Shown here: positions 24,155 through 31,945 of the stretch, one piece after another
Position numbering within the stretch: position 1 is the first letter of the stretch
Layout: every line of letters starts with the position of its first letter
Assembly (NCBI GenBank): GCA_963662515.1
Contig: OY759675.1
Location: 372,001-436,000 of the forward strand
Direction of reading: 5' to 3'
DNA from: JAFGDI01 sp963662515
GTDB taxonomy: Bacteria > Planctomycetota > Phycisphaerae > Sedimentisphaerales > SM23-30
Length of the DNA: 64,000 nt
The notes under the pieces: model-generated
Seen by the model: only the letters and a program-made list of their open reading frames with translations
The model's database searches: none
Told to the model about the DNA's origin: nothing
Position numbers and translations under genes: made by a program

Positions 24155-24187
24155 AGACAGGGCCATAACCGGTCCTGTCTTTTTTTA
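24155..24187 (+). terminator. Rho-independent terminator of the feo operon
   Basis: AGACAGG (24155-24161) pairs with CCTGTCT (24174-24180), followed by seven T. Confidence 0.8.
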
Positions 24188-24196
24188 TCGCCCGGT

Positions 24197-24423
24197 CCTT
24201 ACGCCGGACGGTCGAATCATTATCACTCTTGCCCTTCGATGAGGCATTTTGTGCTGCTGTATTTTTTTGTCTTACACAACCAGCCTGATCTCGATTGTCG
24301 CCACTGGCTGCAATTGTCAGAGCAGACTGACAACCGGGAAGAATCTCAAGTCCCGAAGCGAGTTCGGGATTTCGGAGTACCTCAACCGCTTGAGCTACCT
24401 TGTCTCGCCTCCCCGGCGTAAGG
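24197..24423. repeat. 227-bp non-coding interval bounded by an 11-bp inverted repeat of the CCTTACGCCGG family
   Basis: CCTTACGCCGG at 24197-24207 and its reverse complement at 24413-24423 flank a gene-free segment. It contains the hairpin TCCCGAA/TTCGGGA (about 24350-24371). It also contains CTTGAGCTACCTT (24389-24401), the reverse complement of a 13-bp stretch of the block at 5550-5562. It therefore belongs to the same repeat families as the 4.2-5.8 kb interval. Confidence 0.7.
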
Positions 24424-24427
24424 GGGC

Positions 24428-25543
24428 TTATCTTTTTCTGATTGCTGAGTATTCCAGGATGGCGATGAGCAGCAGGGTCATGATCGTCTGGGCGATTATC
24501 AGGATAAGGCCGACGGTATTGACCTGGGGTATGACAAGAGCTCCCAGTCCGGTCAGTGCGGTAGCCAGCCAGATAGTCAGTACAGCGCCGCGCGGGCTGA
24601 GTCCCCGGTCAGTAAGCCGGTGTGAGAAATGCTGCTTATCTCCGATGAGCGGGCTGCGTCCCTGCAGCAGGCGGATAATGACCACGCTGATAAAGTCGTA
24701 AAGCGGCACCGCCAGGATGAGCAGGGGCATAGCGGCGGCATGGGCCGGAGTGCCGGAGTCACCCTGATAGTAGGTGGTCTTGATCGAGGCTGTCGCCATG
24801 AACATGCCGATCAGTAAAGAACCGGCATCACCCATGAAGATCGAGGCCGGATTGAAATTGAAAAAGAGAAAGCCAGCTAAGGCACCGGCAACTAATGCCA
24901 GGAAACAGGCCAGATAAAGCTGGCCGGAACTCAGGGCGGCGGTCATGATCAGCAGCGAGCAGATCAGAGCGATGCCGGCGGAGAGGCCGTCCATATTATC
25001 CAGAAAATTGAACGCATTGACTATTACCATTATCCAGAGGGTAGAAAGCAATACCCGCAGCGGATAGCTGGCAATGAAAAAGTCCAGACACACCCCGCCC
25101 AGCGTGGCCAGCAGCAGGGCCGAGCCCAGCTGAATTATGAGCTTGCTGTATGGCCCCAAAGCCTTGCGGTCATCTATTATGCCGGTCAGGTGCAGTATGA
25201 CAGCTACTGCCAGAAAGGTCAGATATTCAGTAGAGTTGGCCTTGAACAGGGCCAGGGCCGCATCAGTCTGCAGATAGAATTGCCGGGTGAGTTGGGCCAG
25301 CGGCTGACAGTACCCCGCCAGAGCGGCCAGGGCCAGAGGAGTTATTATCGTAATGAACAGGGCAATGCCGCCGCCCAGAGCGATCGGCTGATGATGGATC
25401 TTACGCTGGCCGGGTGAATCGGTGAAGTTCAGGCGCCGGGCCAGTCTGCGTACTGACGAGGTAAGTATCACACTGGCGATAAGGGCATAAAGCCAGGCAC
25501 TTAAAATCAGGGTCAGATCGTTTGCAGTCAGTTTAGTGAACAT
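24428..25543 (-). CDS. Undecaprenyl-phosphate GlcNAc/sugar-1-phosphate transferase (WecA/TagO/MraY superfamily)
   Basis: 371 residues, about eleven membrane segments. Superfamily motifs: KIHHQPIALGGGIAL, TGIIDDRKALGPYSKL (Asp-Asp), NAFNFLDNMDGLSAG (second Asp pair) and NFNPASIFMGDAGSLLIG. It moves a UDP-linked HexNAc-1-phosphate onto undecaprenyl phosphate. No MraY-specific His triad (HHH) is visible, so WecA/TagO type is favoured. It is the second gene of a pair with DUF4416 (14 bases apart). Confidence 0.9.
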   Translation of the reverse strand: MFTKLTANDLTLILSAWLYALIASVILTSSVRRLARRLNFTDSPGQRKIHHQPIALGGGIALFITIITPLALAALAGYCQPLAQLTRQFYLQTDAALALFKANSTEYLTFLAVAVILHLTGIIDDRKALGPYSKLIIQLGSALLLATLGGVCLDFFIASYPLRVLLSTLWIMVIVNAFNFLDNMDGLSAGIALICSLLIMTAALSSGQLYLACFLALVAGALAGFLFFNFNPASIFMGDAGSLLIGMFMATASIKTTYYQGDSGTPAHAAAMPLLILAVPLYDFISVVIIRLLQGRSPLIGDKQHFSHRLTDRGLSPRGAVLTIWLATALTGLGALVIPQVNTVGLILIIAQTIMTLLLIAILEYSAIRKR

Positions 25544-25557
25544 ATATACTGTTTATC

Positions 25558-26121
25558 CTACTTATGGAGATTAACCTCAACCCGGGCTTCAATGAATTTA
25601 TCACGGGCGGCATTGAGAAAGTCAAAGTAAGCACCACTGGCGAAATCGGGATAGGTAAATGGCCAGCTATGCCATTGATCATCGCAATAGTGCAGCGTAG
25701 TTTCTGCATACATATTATCTCCGATATATATGCGATGGGAATAGTCTTTGGTCGTTACCAGAACCAGTTTACTGCTGTTGAGATAGCCGGGGTCAAGATT
25801 TATCGCCCGTTTGACACCCAGAGCCAGACCCGAGGGACTCTGGTCGATCGCCAGCTCCAGGGCATTGCTCTGGTGCTTGATCCGGGCGATATCCGGAGGC
25901 ATGATAAGATTACTGAACGAGACGAATTTCCGCAGCAGCCCCTCACCCATGGCCTTATTATAGTAGCGGGTAAAGGTAAAGGGTATTATCTCGCTGATAC
26001 AGTCTGTGGGCCCCCATAGTTTTACCATTTCAGCTTCGGCCAGATCAAAGAGACTGGAATCGGTACTGAGCATGCCGACCATTAACTTAACCTGCCGGGG
26101 CGGATATAATTTCTGAGCCAT
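25558..26121 (-). CDS. DUF4416-family protein
   Basis: 187 residues, soluble. The family pattern is seen as VKLMVGMLSTD, LWGPTDCISEIIPFTFTRYYNKAMG, INLDPGYLNSSKLVLVTTKDYSHRIYIG, AETTLHY and WPFTYPDFASGAYFDFLN. The biochemical role of this family is unknown. It starts the transcript that continues into the WecA-like gene, so a link to glycan-lipid synthesis is possible but not shown. Confidence 0.85.
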   Translation of the reverse strand: MAQKLYPPRQVKLMVGMLSTDSSLFDLAEAEMVKLWGPTDCISEIIPFTFTRYYNKAMGEGLLRKFVSFSNLIMPPDIARIKHQSNALELAIDQSPSGLALGVKRAINLDPGYLNSSKLVLVTTKDYSHRIYIGDNMYAETTLHYCDDQWHSWPFTYPDFASGAYFDFLNAARDKFIEARVEVNLHK

Positions 26122-26149
26122 AATATTGTGCCTGCCTTTATTGATAAAT

Positions 26150-26186
26150 AAAAAAAGGCACAGAAGTCTTTGCCTCCTGCGCCTTT
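26150..26186 (-). terminator. Terminator after the coiled-coil/BRCT-like gene
   Basis: Read on the minus strand, AAAGGC-GCAG pairs with CTGT-GCCTTT around a 13-base loop and is followed by TTTTTTT. Confidence 0.75.
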
Positions 26187-26207
26187 ATGCTCTTATTAGA
26201 GAGGCTG

Positions 26208-27584
26208 TCAGTTGATAACCTGTTTTTTGCTGTAGCCGATAAAGCGGAAGAAACGCTGGGTATTGAATGAAGGTACACCCAGTCTGAGTGCTTCATCCAG
26301 GGCCTTGTTGTATCCTTCTGCTCTGTCATCGGCAGGTTCATTGCCGTAAACGATGAAGTCGGTATCAACGCTGACGAAGTCCTGTACCTTGCCGCCCCAG
26401 CCGGTGATCAGTGTTTCAATACGGTTGGCACCATCGATATCAAGCTCACCATCCATATTGAAATCAAAGTCGCCTACCAGGCAGAATACGAATTCGCGGT
26501 TAGCGTCCCAGATCAGATTGGCGATTATGTCGCCTTTAATGACCGGGTTGCCTTCCGGGTTGTCAACTATCCGGCAGCGGGAAATGCTGTCTAATATCTC
26601 TACCACCTCAATAGTGGCTTTGCCCATACCAGAAGAAGGGACGGTTTTGTCCAGACCATCATAAACGCTGAAGGTCAGGCCGCGATAGATCTTGTCTTTG
26701 GCACAGAGGTTGATATATACCATCTGCTCGCGGGCATCAACCGAGATTATAGTACCATCCGGGTCGAGAGCTTCTACTTCCTGAGTTGGCTTCTGGCGGG
26801 TATCTCTCAGGAACTTTTCCATCTGAGCGGTCTTTTCACGCAGGAGGGCAGCTTCCTGAAGTTCAGAATCAAGCTGCTTGCGATATTCCTGGGTGTTGCT
26901 GACGATCAGGTCTTTTTCTTTCTGAATGCTGCTTATATGACTTTCAAAGCGGCCGCGAATGTCATCAATATTATCATTGGTCTGATTTTTCATATTGGCA
27001 ACGGTCATACCCAGACTGTCGATCTCAGACTGAAGCTGAGCGATCTGCTCTTCATTCTTTTGCAGGCTTATCTGATCTGAACTGAGCTTGGCTGCTACCT
27101 GATCCTGATAAGAGGTAAATTCTGAAGCCATTTCGTTGAGTAATGCCACTAATGACTCAGCCGCTCCGGCCAGACCGGCGGCTTTGGCTGTTTCAACCTC
27201 CAGCCCTTGAACTTCGGCGATCTTTTCCCAGAGGGTTTCCAGCCGGGCATAAGCGGTGGCTTTGGCAGTGGCCATGCTGTAGTTTACCGCATCAACGCCA
27301 ACTATAGTCTCGCTGAAAAACTTAACTACGGCATCAAGTTTGTCGAAGGTGCTGCCATTATCCAGACCGGCACTCTCGGCTAACTGCTCGACCGCCGTTA
27401 TCTGGGTGCTGTTACCCATTCTCTCCAGCTTCGCGGTCGCATCACTGGCCCTGCGGTTGGCAGTTTCCAGATTGACATAGAAGATGATAGCGAATGTAGC
27501 TGAGATCAAAAACAGGACAATGAAAATGATCATTACGATCACTGAGGTGTTGCCGCTGTCGGAGCCGCCCTTCGGTGCTGCCAT
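26208..27584 (-). CDS. Membrane-anchored coiled-coil protein with a BRCT-like C-terminus
   Basis: 458 residues. A Gly/Ser-rich N-terminus is followed by a single membrane segment (about 14-37, SVIVMIIFIVLFLISATFAI), then heptad-rich coiled coil (about 110-265), then a small beta domain (about 270-355; GTIISVDAREQMVYINL, GLTFSVYDG). The C-terminal 95 residues (FCLVGDFDFN, LITGWGGKVQDFVSVDTDFIVYG, FNTQRFFRFIGY) resemble a BRCT fold. The protein pairs head to head with 28022-28891, which has the same anchor/coil/beta layout. The function is unknown; the layout suggests a structural or envelope-organising role, and a BRCT in such a place is odd. Confidence 0.8.
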   Translation of the reverse strand: MAAPKGGSDSGNTSVIVMIIFIVLFLISATFAIIFYVNLETANRRASDATAKLERMGNSTQITAVEQLAESAGLDNGSTFDKLDAVVKFFSETIVGVDAVNYSMATAKATAYARLETLWEKIAEVQGLEVETAKAAGLAGAAESLVALLNEMASEFTSYQDQVAAKLSSDQISLQKNEEQIAQLQSEIDSLGMTVANMKNQTNDNIDDIRGRFESHISSIQKEKDLIVSNTQEYRKQLDSELQEAALLREKTAQMEKFLRDTRQKPTQEVEALDPDGTIISVDAREQMVYINLCAKDKIYRGLTFSVYDGLDKTVPSSGMGKATIEVVEILDSISRCRIVDNPEGNPVIKGDIIANLIWDANREFVFCLVGDFDFNMDGELDIDGANRIETLITGWGGKVQDFVSVDTDFIVYGNEPADDRAEGYNKALDEALRLGVPSFNTQRFFRFIGYSKKQVIN

Positions 27585-28021
27585 AACTTATTTCTCCTAA
27601 ATACTTTAAGGTGTGAAATACTGGTTGGTTTTAATCATCTGATACGCCAGAGTTTTATTGCAAAACCCCAGAGTTAAAGACAAGGAAGTAATATATCCAA
27701 AAAAATATAGCAGGTCAAGAACAATTCATATATATAAGTAGTTTGAGACTGCTGCTGGGCCTGCCAAACAGGTCGTCTGGATTTATCTGGTTTATTTGAT
27801 TAATTTCTTGACTGCCCAGACATATATTCTATAATAAACCCGGTTCAGGTTGGCTCAATGCCATTCTGACGGTATCTTACCGTGATATGTTTTTGTAATT
27901 ACGCATCACGCCCCGGTATGCTGACAGCTGTAAATTCGATGAAATAAAGCAAGGTTCCTTATTTGCAGCTCACACCTGGATTTATATTTAACGCTGGCTT
28001 AACTGCTTTAGGAGTAATAAA
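27585..28021. other. Divergent promoter region between two coiled-coil genes
   Basis: 437 bp, AT-rich, no gene. On the plus strand TTGACT (27808-27813), 16-base spacer and TATAAT (27830-27835) form a good sigma-70 promoter for the 28022 gene, leaving a leader of about 180 bases. No equally clear pair is seen for the minus-strand gene. Confidence 0.6.
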
Positions 28022-28891
28022 TTGAGTACAATAACAAAAGTATTTGCACTGTTCGTATCTCTATTGTCCATATTTCTTTGCGGCGTGGTGGTAACCTTCA
28101 TGGGTAAAGCAGAGAATTATAAACAGCGTTATGAAGAGCAGAAGATACTGGCTGATGCCGCCCAGGTTGTTGCTTATGCCGCTGAAGATCGTCTGAGTAA
28201 AACCGTTACGAACTATGGTAAGGCCGCTGAGCTTAACAGTGAAAGGCTCAGAGATATTCGTGACAATTATAATGTGATCAGTTCCGAACTGGCTCAGGCC
28301 CAGCAGGAAAAGATAATGGAATCAAGCAAGGCTGATACCGCCATCAAGCTGGTATCGACCATGCGTGACACTATAGCCAGTATGCAGAGTGCTCAGGAAG
28401 ACCTGTGGGCCAGCTTTGATGAGAATCGTGCTAATATGCTCCGGGCTCAGACCCAGGTTACTGAACTGACCCGTCAGTTAAATAATGAGCTGGCCAAGAC
28501 CAATCAGTTAGAAGACACTAATCGTCGTCGGGCTGAGCAGATCGCCGGGCTGGAAGAGCAGATATCAAAGCTGAATCAGCAGCTAGACAGATATAATCTG
28601 GCCCAGAAAGACTTTGACAGTGATGTAGCTGTGGCCAAGACCGCTCCCAGTATGGCTGGCGTGCCGATCATTGGCGAAGTAATGGAACTCGATAATGAAA
28701 ATCGTGTTGCTATTTCTGTAGGTTCTGCTTCTGGTGTTCGTGAAAACATGAGATTCTGGGTTGTTCGTGGCGATAAGTTCCTGGGTAATCTCGACATTAT
28801 TTATGTCGAAGCTGATGGTGCTGTTGGCCGTTTGAGCAATAGTCAGGGTGTTATTGTTGAAGGCGATATGGTAACAACTGATTTCAACTGA
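28022..28891 (+). CDS. Membrane-anchored coiled-coil protein with C-terminal beta domain
   Basis: 289 residues from a TTG start with TAGGAG upstream. The N-terminal membrane segment (about 5-28, VFALFVSLLSIFLCGVVVTF) is followed by long coiled coil (about 30-200, many Gln/Glu/Lys heptads) and a small beta domain (about 210-289; IGEVMELDNENRVAISVGS, RFWVVRGDKFLGNLDIIYV). The beta domain has the same outline as the one in the divergently transcribed partner. The coiled coil plus beta-barrel layout recalls MreC in general form only; no homology is claimed. Confidence 0.8.
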   Translation: MSTITKVFALFVSLLSIFLCGVVVTFMGKAENYKQRYEEQKILADAAQVVAYAAEDRLSKTVTNYGKAAELNSERLRDIRDNYNVISSELAQAQQEKIMESSKADTAIKLVSTMRDTIASMQSAQEDLWASFDENRANMLRAQTQVTELTRQLNNELAKTNQLEDTNRRRAEQIAGLEEQISKLNQQLDRYNLAQKDFDSDVAVAKTAPSMAGVPIIGEVMELDNENRVAISVGSASGVRENMRFWVVRGDKFLGNLDIIYVEADGAVGRLSNSQGVIVEGDMVTTDFN

Positions 28892-28978
28892 GTCAGACAG
28901 GGCTTGTAAGATAGTATTATTCTCTCGCGGTGAAATTTGGCCGGCCGGAGAAGACTATAAGAGATAGGAATAAGAAAA

Positions 28979-29140
28979 ATGGCAAAAGCCGAGATAGCAA
29001 AGAAAAAACCACAGGGTAGTGCCGCCGGTGCTGATAATGATGTTTATACTGCTTTATTAGGACTGTCTTTTCTGGCAATGGCCGGGACATCTGTTTGGGT
29101 CTGCATTAAGAGTATGGCCTATTTCGGGCAGATATTCTGA
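28979..29140 (+). CDS. Small single-pass membrane protein
   Basis: 53 residues: a Lys/Ala-rich cytoplasmic head (MAKAEIAKKKPQGSAAG), then one membrane segment (about 24-45, ALLGLSFLAMAGTSVWVCI) and a short tail. AGATAGGA precedes the ATG by seven to twelve bases. It lies 87 bases after the coiled-coil gene and may be a partner of it. A terminator-like hairpin AAAC-G-GCCG / CGGC-A-GTTT plus T-run follows at 29166-29203. No family recognised. Confidence 0.7.
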   Translation: MAKAEIAKKKPQGSAAGADNDVYTALLGLSFLAMAGTSVWVCIKSMAYFGQIF

Positions 29141-29165
29141 GGTCTTTTGATTTTATGATTGAAAC

Positions 29166-29203
29166 AAACGGCCGTTAGAGTTATTCTGGCGGCAGTTTTT
29201 ATT
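29166..29203 (+). terminator. Probable terminator after the small membrane protein gene
   Basis: AAACGGCCG pairs with CGGCAGTTT with one G-A mismatch, followed by TTATTT. Confidence 0.5.
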
Positions 29204-29250
29204 TAAACGATATTCAGATTAATAAAGTTTGTGAATGGAAAGGAACTTTT

Positions 29251-29421
29251 ATGATAGAATATGATATGCTCAAAAAGATGGTAGCTGAAGTTGAGGAAGA
29301 TGTAATCAAAGCTGAGGGCGGCAATAAAGCAGCCGGAACTCGTGTTCGTAAGAGCATGCAGGAGATCAAGGCCCAGGCTCAGGAAGTCAGGGTTAAAGTG
29401 CTTGAGACCCGCGAGCAGTAA
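29251..29421 (+). CDS. Histone H1-like (Hc1-type) DNA-binding protein
   Basis: 56 residues. The stretch IKAEGGNKAAGTRVRKSMQE matches the N-terminal module of chlamydial Hc1 and planctomycetal H1-like proteins (pattern A-x-x-GNKAA-x-x-RVR). It lacks the long Lys/Ala-rich tail of full H1-like proteins, so it is a minimal form. AAAGGAAC is the ribosome binding site. It is likely an abundant nucleoid-associated protein. A strong terminator follows at 29447-29487. Confidence 0.8.
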   Translation: MIEYDMLKKMVAEVEEDVIKAEGGNKAAGTRVRKSMQEIKAQAQEVRVKVLETREQ

Positions 29422-29446
29422 TTAACAGTATTAAGTTGACGATCAG

Positions 29447-29487
29447 GCCGCAAGGAGGATGGGAATATCTCTCTTTGCGGCTTTTTC
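29447..29487 (+). terminator. Terminator of the H1-like gene
   Basis: GCCGCAA (29447-29453) pairs with TTGCGGC (29475-29481), followed by TTTTT. Confidence 0.8.
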
Positions 29488-29508
29488 CCTTTATAGATCG
29501 GAGTTTTT

Positions 29509-29982
29509 ATGCCACCCAAATGGTTGTTTGATATCAGTGATATTGATTTTAATAATGTTGTGCTTGATACCGCTGCTATTGAGTCTATTAACCCTCAGGC
29601 ATTTGAAATGCGTCAGATAGATGCTATTGTCCATTTTGATCAGGATACTCTGGATATAATAGCACTGAAAGAGGTTAAGTCTGATGAGTTCTGGGTCAGG
29701 GGGCATATTCCCGGGCGACCTTTGTACCCCGGCGTTCTTATGGTCGAAGCGGCTGCCCAGATGGCTTGTATTGCCGCCATTAAAGCCAGTAGTGAAACCA
29801 GGTTCATTGGTTTTGGCGGTATTGAAAATGTTAAATTCCGCAAGCAGGTGGTACCAGGCGACAAGCTCTATATTCTCGGTAAGTTCATCAAGAGAAGTTC
29901 ACGCAAGTTTGTCATGGCGGTCCAGGGGATTGTCGATGGCACTATGGCCTTTGAAGGCGAGATAATTGGTATGCCTTTATAA
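29509..29982 (+). CDS. FabZ-like 3-hydroxyacyl-ACP dehydratase (hot-dog fold)
   Basis: 157 residues. The catalytic segment is GHIPGRPLYPGVLMVEAAAQ, the FabZ signature with catalytic His and, one helix later, Glu; FabZ normally has Phe where Ile stands in GHIPG. FIGFGGIENVKFRKQVVPGDKL forms the following strand pair. It dehydrates 3-hydroxyacyl-ACP in fatty acid synthesis. The N-terminal 40 residues (FDISDIDFNNVVL, INPQAFEMRQIDAIVHFD) are longer than in the E. coli enzyme. It may serve as a second, specialised dehydratase. Confidence 0.85.
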   Translation: MPPKWLFDISDIDFNNVVLDTAAIESINPQAFEMRQIDAIVHFDQDTLDIIALKEVKSDEFWVRGHIPGRPLYPGVLMVEAAAQMACIAAIKASSETRFIGFGGIENVKFRKQVVPGDKLYILGKFIKRSSRKFVMAVQGIVDGTMAFEGEIIGMPL

Positions 29983-30066
29983 AACCAGACCTGTTTATCT
30001 GTTTTTTTTGGATAAATAAATCTTGAAATATTCAAAATATAGATTAAAATACTGGTCTGCATTTGA

Positions 30067-30140
30067 GGCTGGATAGCTCAGATGGCTAGAGCGGCGGATT
30101 CATAGCCCGCAGGTCCCCGGTTCGATCCCGGGTCCAGCCA
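30067..30140 (+). tRNA. tRNA with CAU anticodon (elongator Met, or Ile2 if lysidine-modified)
   Basis: 74-base cloverleaf. Acceptor GGCTGGA/TCCAGCC, D-arm GCTC/GAGC, anticodon loop TTCATAG, anticodon stem GCGGA/CCCGC with an A-C pair next to the loop, T-arm CCCGG TTCGATC CCGGG. Discriminator A, CCA not encoded. The paired G1-C72 argues against initiator tRNA. Met and Ile2 cannot be told apart by eye. Confidence 0.93.
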
Positions 30141-30148
30141 TAAATCCT

Positions 30149-30192
30149 AAAGCCCTTGTAAGTAGTTACTTGCAAGGGCTTTTGTTTTTTTA
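30149..30192 (+). terminator. Terminator after tRNA-CAU
   Basis: AAAGCCCTTG pairs with CAAGGGCTTT around TAAGTAGTTACTTG, with a T-rich tail GTTTTTTT. Confidence 0.85.
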
Positions 30193-30444
30193 TTTTGATC
30201 CATAATCATTTCTAATAGGCATTTTTCACCTGTATTACATATCGTGCCAATTGGCATTTGAGCCTGACAGCGGTTCTTTTACTATGGAAAATGCAAATCA
30301 ATCAGGAGTTTCTCAATAATACTCTTTAAAATGATATGAAGTTATGCTAACTTAAAGTACTAGTTGTTAACCTTTTAGATTATGATATTGTTTTAGAGTA
30401 TAGCAATTTATTTACTGCTGTATTTTCATTCAGAGGTGAAGAGT

Positions 30445-31896
30445 TTGTCATTTATTTCCTTTGAGTTTTTAATTTTTCTGCCGGTAGTATTTGCTTTGTA
30501 TTGGTCTCTGGCTGATAGAGGTTTGCGGTGGCAGAATCTTCTGGTCGTGGTTGCAAGTTACATTTTTTATGGCTGGTGGGACTGGCGTTTTTTATCTTTA
30601 ATTCTGGTCAGTACGCTTATCGACTATAGTGTTGGGCGACTTTTGTTAAATGAACAGCAAGTCGGCAAACGCAAATTGCTATTATGGGTTAGCATACTAA
30701 TGAATCTGGGATTGCTGGGTTTCTTTAAATATTGCAATTTCTTTATTGATAGTTTTGTTTCAGCTTTTTCGGCTTTTGGATTCCAGACAAATCTTTATTC
30801 TTTGAATATTATTTTGCCGGTAGGTATAAGTTTTTACACCTTCCAGACGATGAGTTATACGATCGATGTCTATCGAAAGAAGCTGGAGCCTACTAAAGAC
30901 CTGGTGGCTTTTGCGGCCTTTGTCAGTTTTTTCCCCCAGCTTGTAGCTGGTCCGATAGAGCGTGCTACTAATCTTCTGCCTCAGTTTTATGTTAAGCGCA
31001 GATTTGATTATGCCGGTGCGGTTGATGGTATGCGGCAGATACTGTGGGGTTTTTTCAAGAAAATAGTAATAGCCGATAATTGTGCCCTGCATGCCAATGA
31101 TATATTTAATAATTATGGTGAATATTCCGGCAGTACGCTTATTTTAGGGGTGATCTATTTCGCTTTTCAGATTTATGGTGATTTTTCAGGTTACTCAGAT
31201 ATTGCCATAGGTACATCAAGATTATTTGGCTTTGATCTTATGCAGAATTTTGCCTGTCCCTATTTTTCGCGTGACATAGCAGAGTTTTGGCGCAGGTGGC
31301 ATATATCATTATCAACCTGGTTCAGGGATTATGTGTATATTCCCTTGGGCGGCAGCAGATGTTCTTTGTCAAAGAAAGTCAGGAATACCTTTATTGTATT
31401 TATGGTGAGCGGTTTATGGCATGGTGCTAACTGGACATTTATAATCTGGGGCGGGTTACATGCCCTGTTTTTTTTGCCTTTACTATTGATTGGTAAAAAC
31501 AGGGTGAATGTTGACATTGTTTCATCTGCCCGTATGCTGCCAACAGGTAAAGAGTTTTTGCAGATGTTCATTACTTTTGCTCTGGTATCATTTGCCTGGA
31601 TATTTTTCCGGGCAGAAAATATGAGCCATGCCTTTGATTATCTGGCAGGTATTTGCAATGAAACGCTGTTTGAAAGTACGAAATTTGCCAGTAAAAATGT
31701 TGCCAGAGCGACTAATTTTGCCATTATCTTTTTATTGTTTCTGGAATGGTCCGGCAGAAAAGAAAAATATGCGATAGCCAGACTGGGACTGAACTGGCAC
31801 TGGTGCTGTCGCTGGTCATTTTATTCATTTCTGGTTTTTCTGATGTTCATGCTGATGGAAACTGACAGCTCGCCATTTATTTATTTCCAGTTTTGA
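30445..31896 (+). CDS. MBOAT-family O-acyltransferase (AlgI-like)
   Basis: About 483 residues with ten or more membrane segments. Family marks: SFEFLIFLPVVFALYW at the start, LPVGISFYTFQTMSYTIDVY, VSFFPQLVAGPIERA, FQIYGDFSGYSDIAIG, FWRRWHISLSTWFRDYVYIPLGG and FMVSGLWHGANWTFIIWGG with the catalytic His. It transfers acetyl groups across the membrane onto an exported polymer. TTG 30445 is chosen because GAGGTGAAG then serves as ribosome binding site; a GTG at 30436 would lie inside it. The SGNH-like partner follows after 49 bases. Confidence 0.92.
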   Translation: MSFISFEFLIFLPVVFALYWSLADRGLRWQNLLVVVASYIFYGWWDWRFLSLILVSTLIDYSVGRLLLNEQQVGKRKLLLWVSILMNLGLLGFFKYCNFFIDSFVSAFSAFGFQTNLYSLNIILPVGISFYTFQTMSYTIDVYRKKLEPTKDLVAFAAFVSFFPQLVAGPIERATNLLPQFYVKRRFDYAGAVDGMRQILWGFFKKIVIADNCALHANDIFNNYGEYSGSTLILGVIYFAFQIYGDFSGYSDIAIGTSRLFGFDLMQNFACPYFSRDIAEFWRRWHISLSTWFRDYVYIPLGGSRCSLSKKVRNTFIVFMVSGLWHGANWTFIIWGGLHALFFLPLLLIGKNRVNVDIVSSARMLPTGKEFLQMFITFALVSFAWIFFRAENMSHAFDYLAGICNETLFESTKFASKNVARATNFAIIFLLFLEWSGRKEKYAIARLGLNWHWCCRWSFYSFLVFLMFMLMETDSSPFIYFQF

Positions 31897-31945
31897 AGAT
31901 ATGATAGCCAACTTTTATAAGTATATACGATAAGAAAAAACTCTA

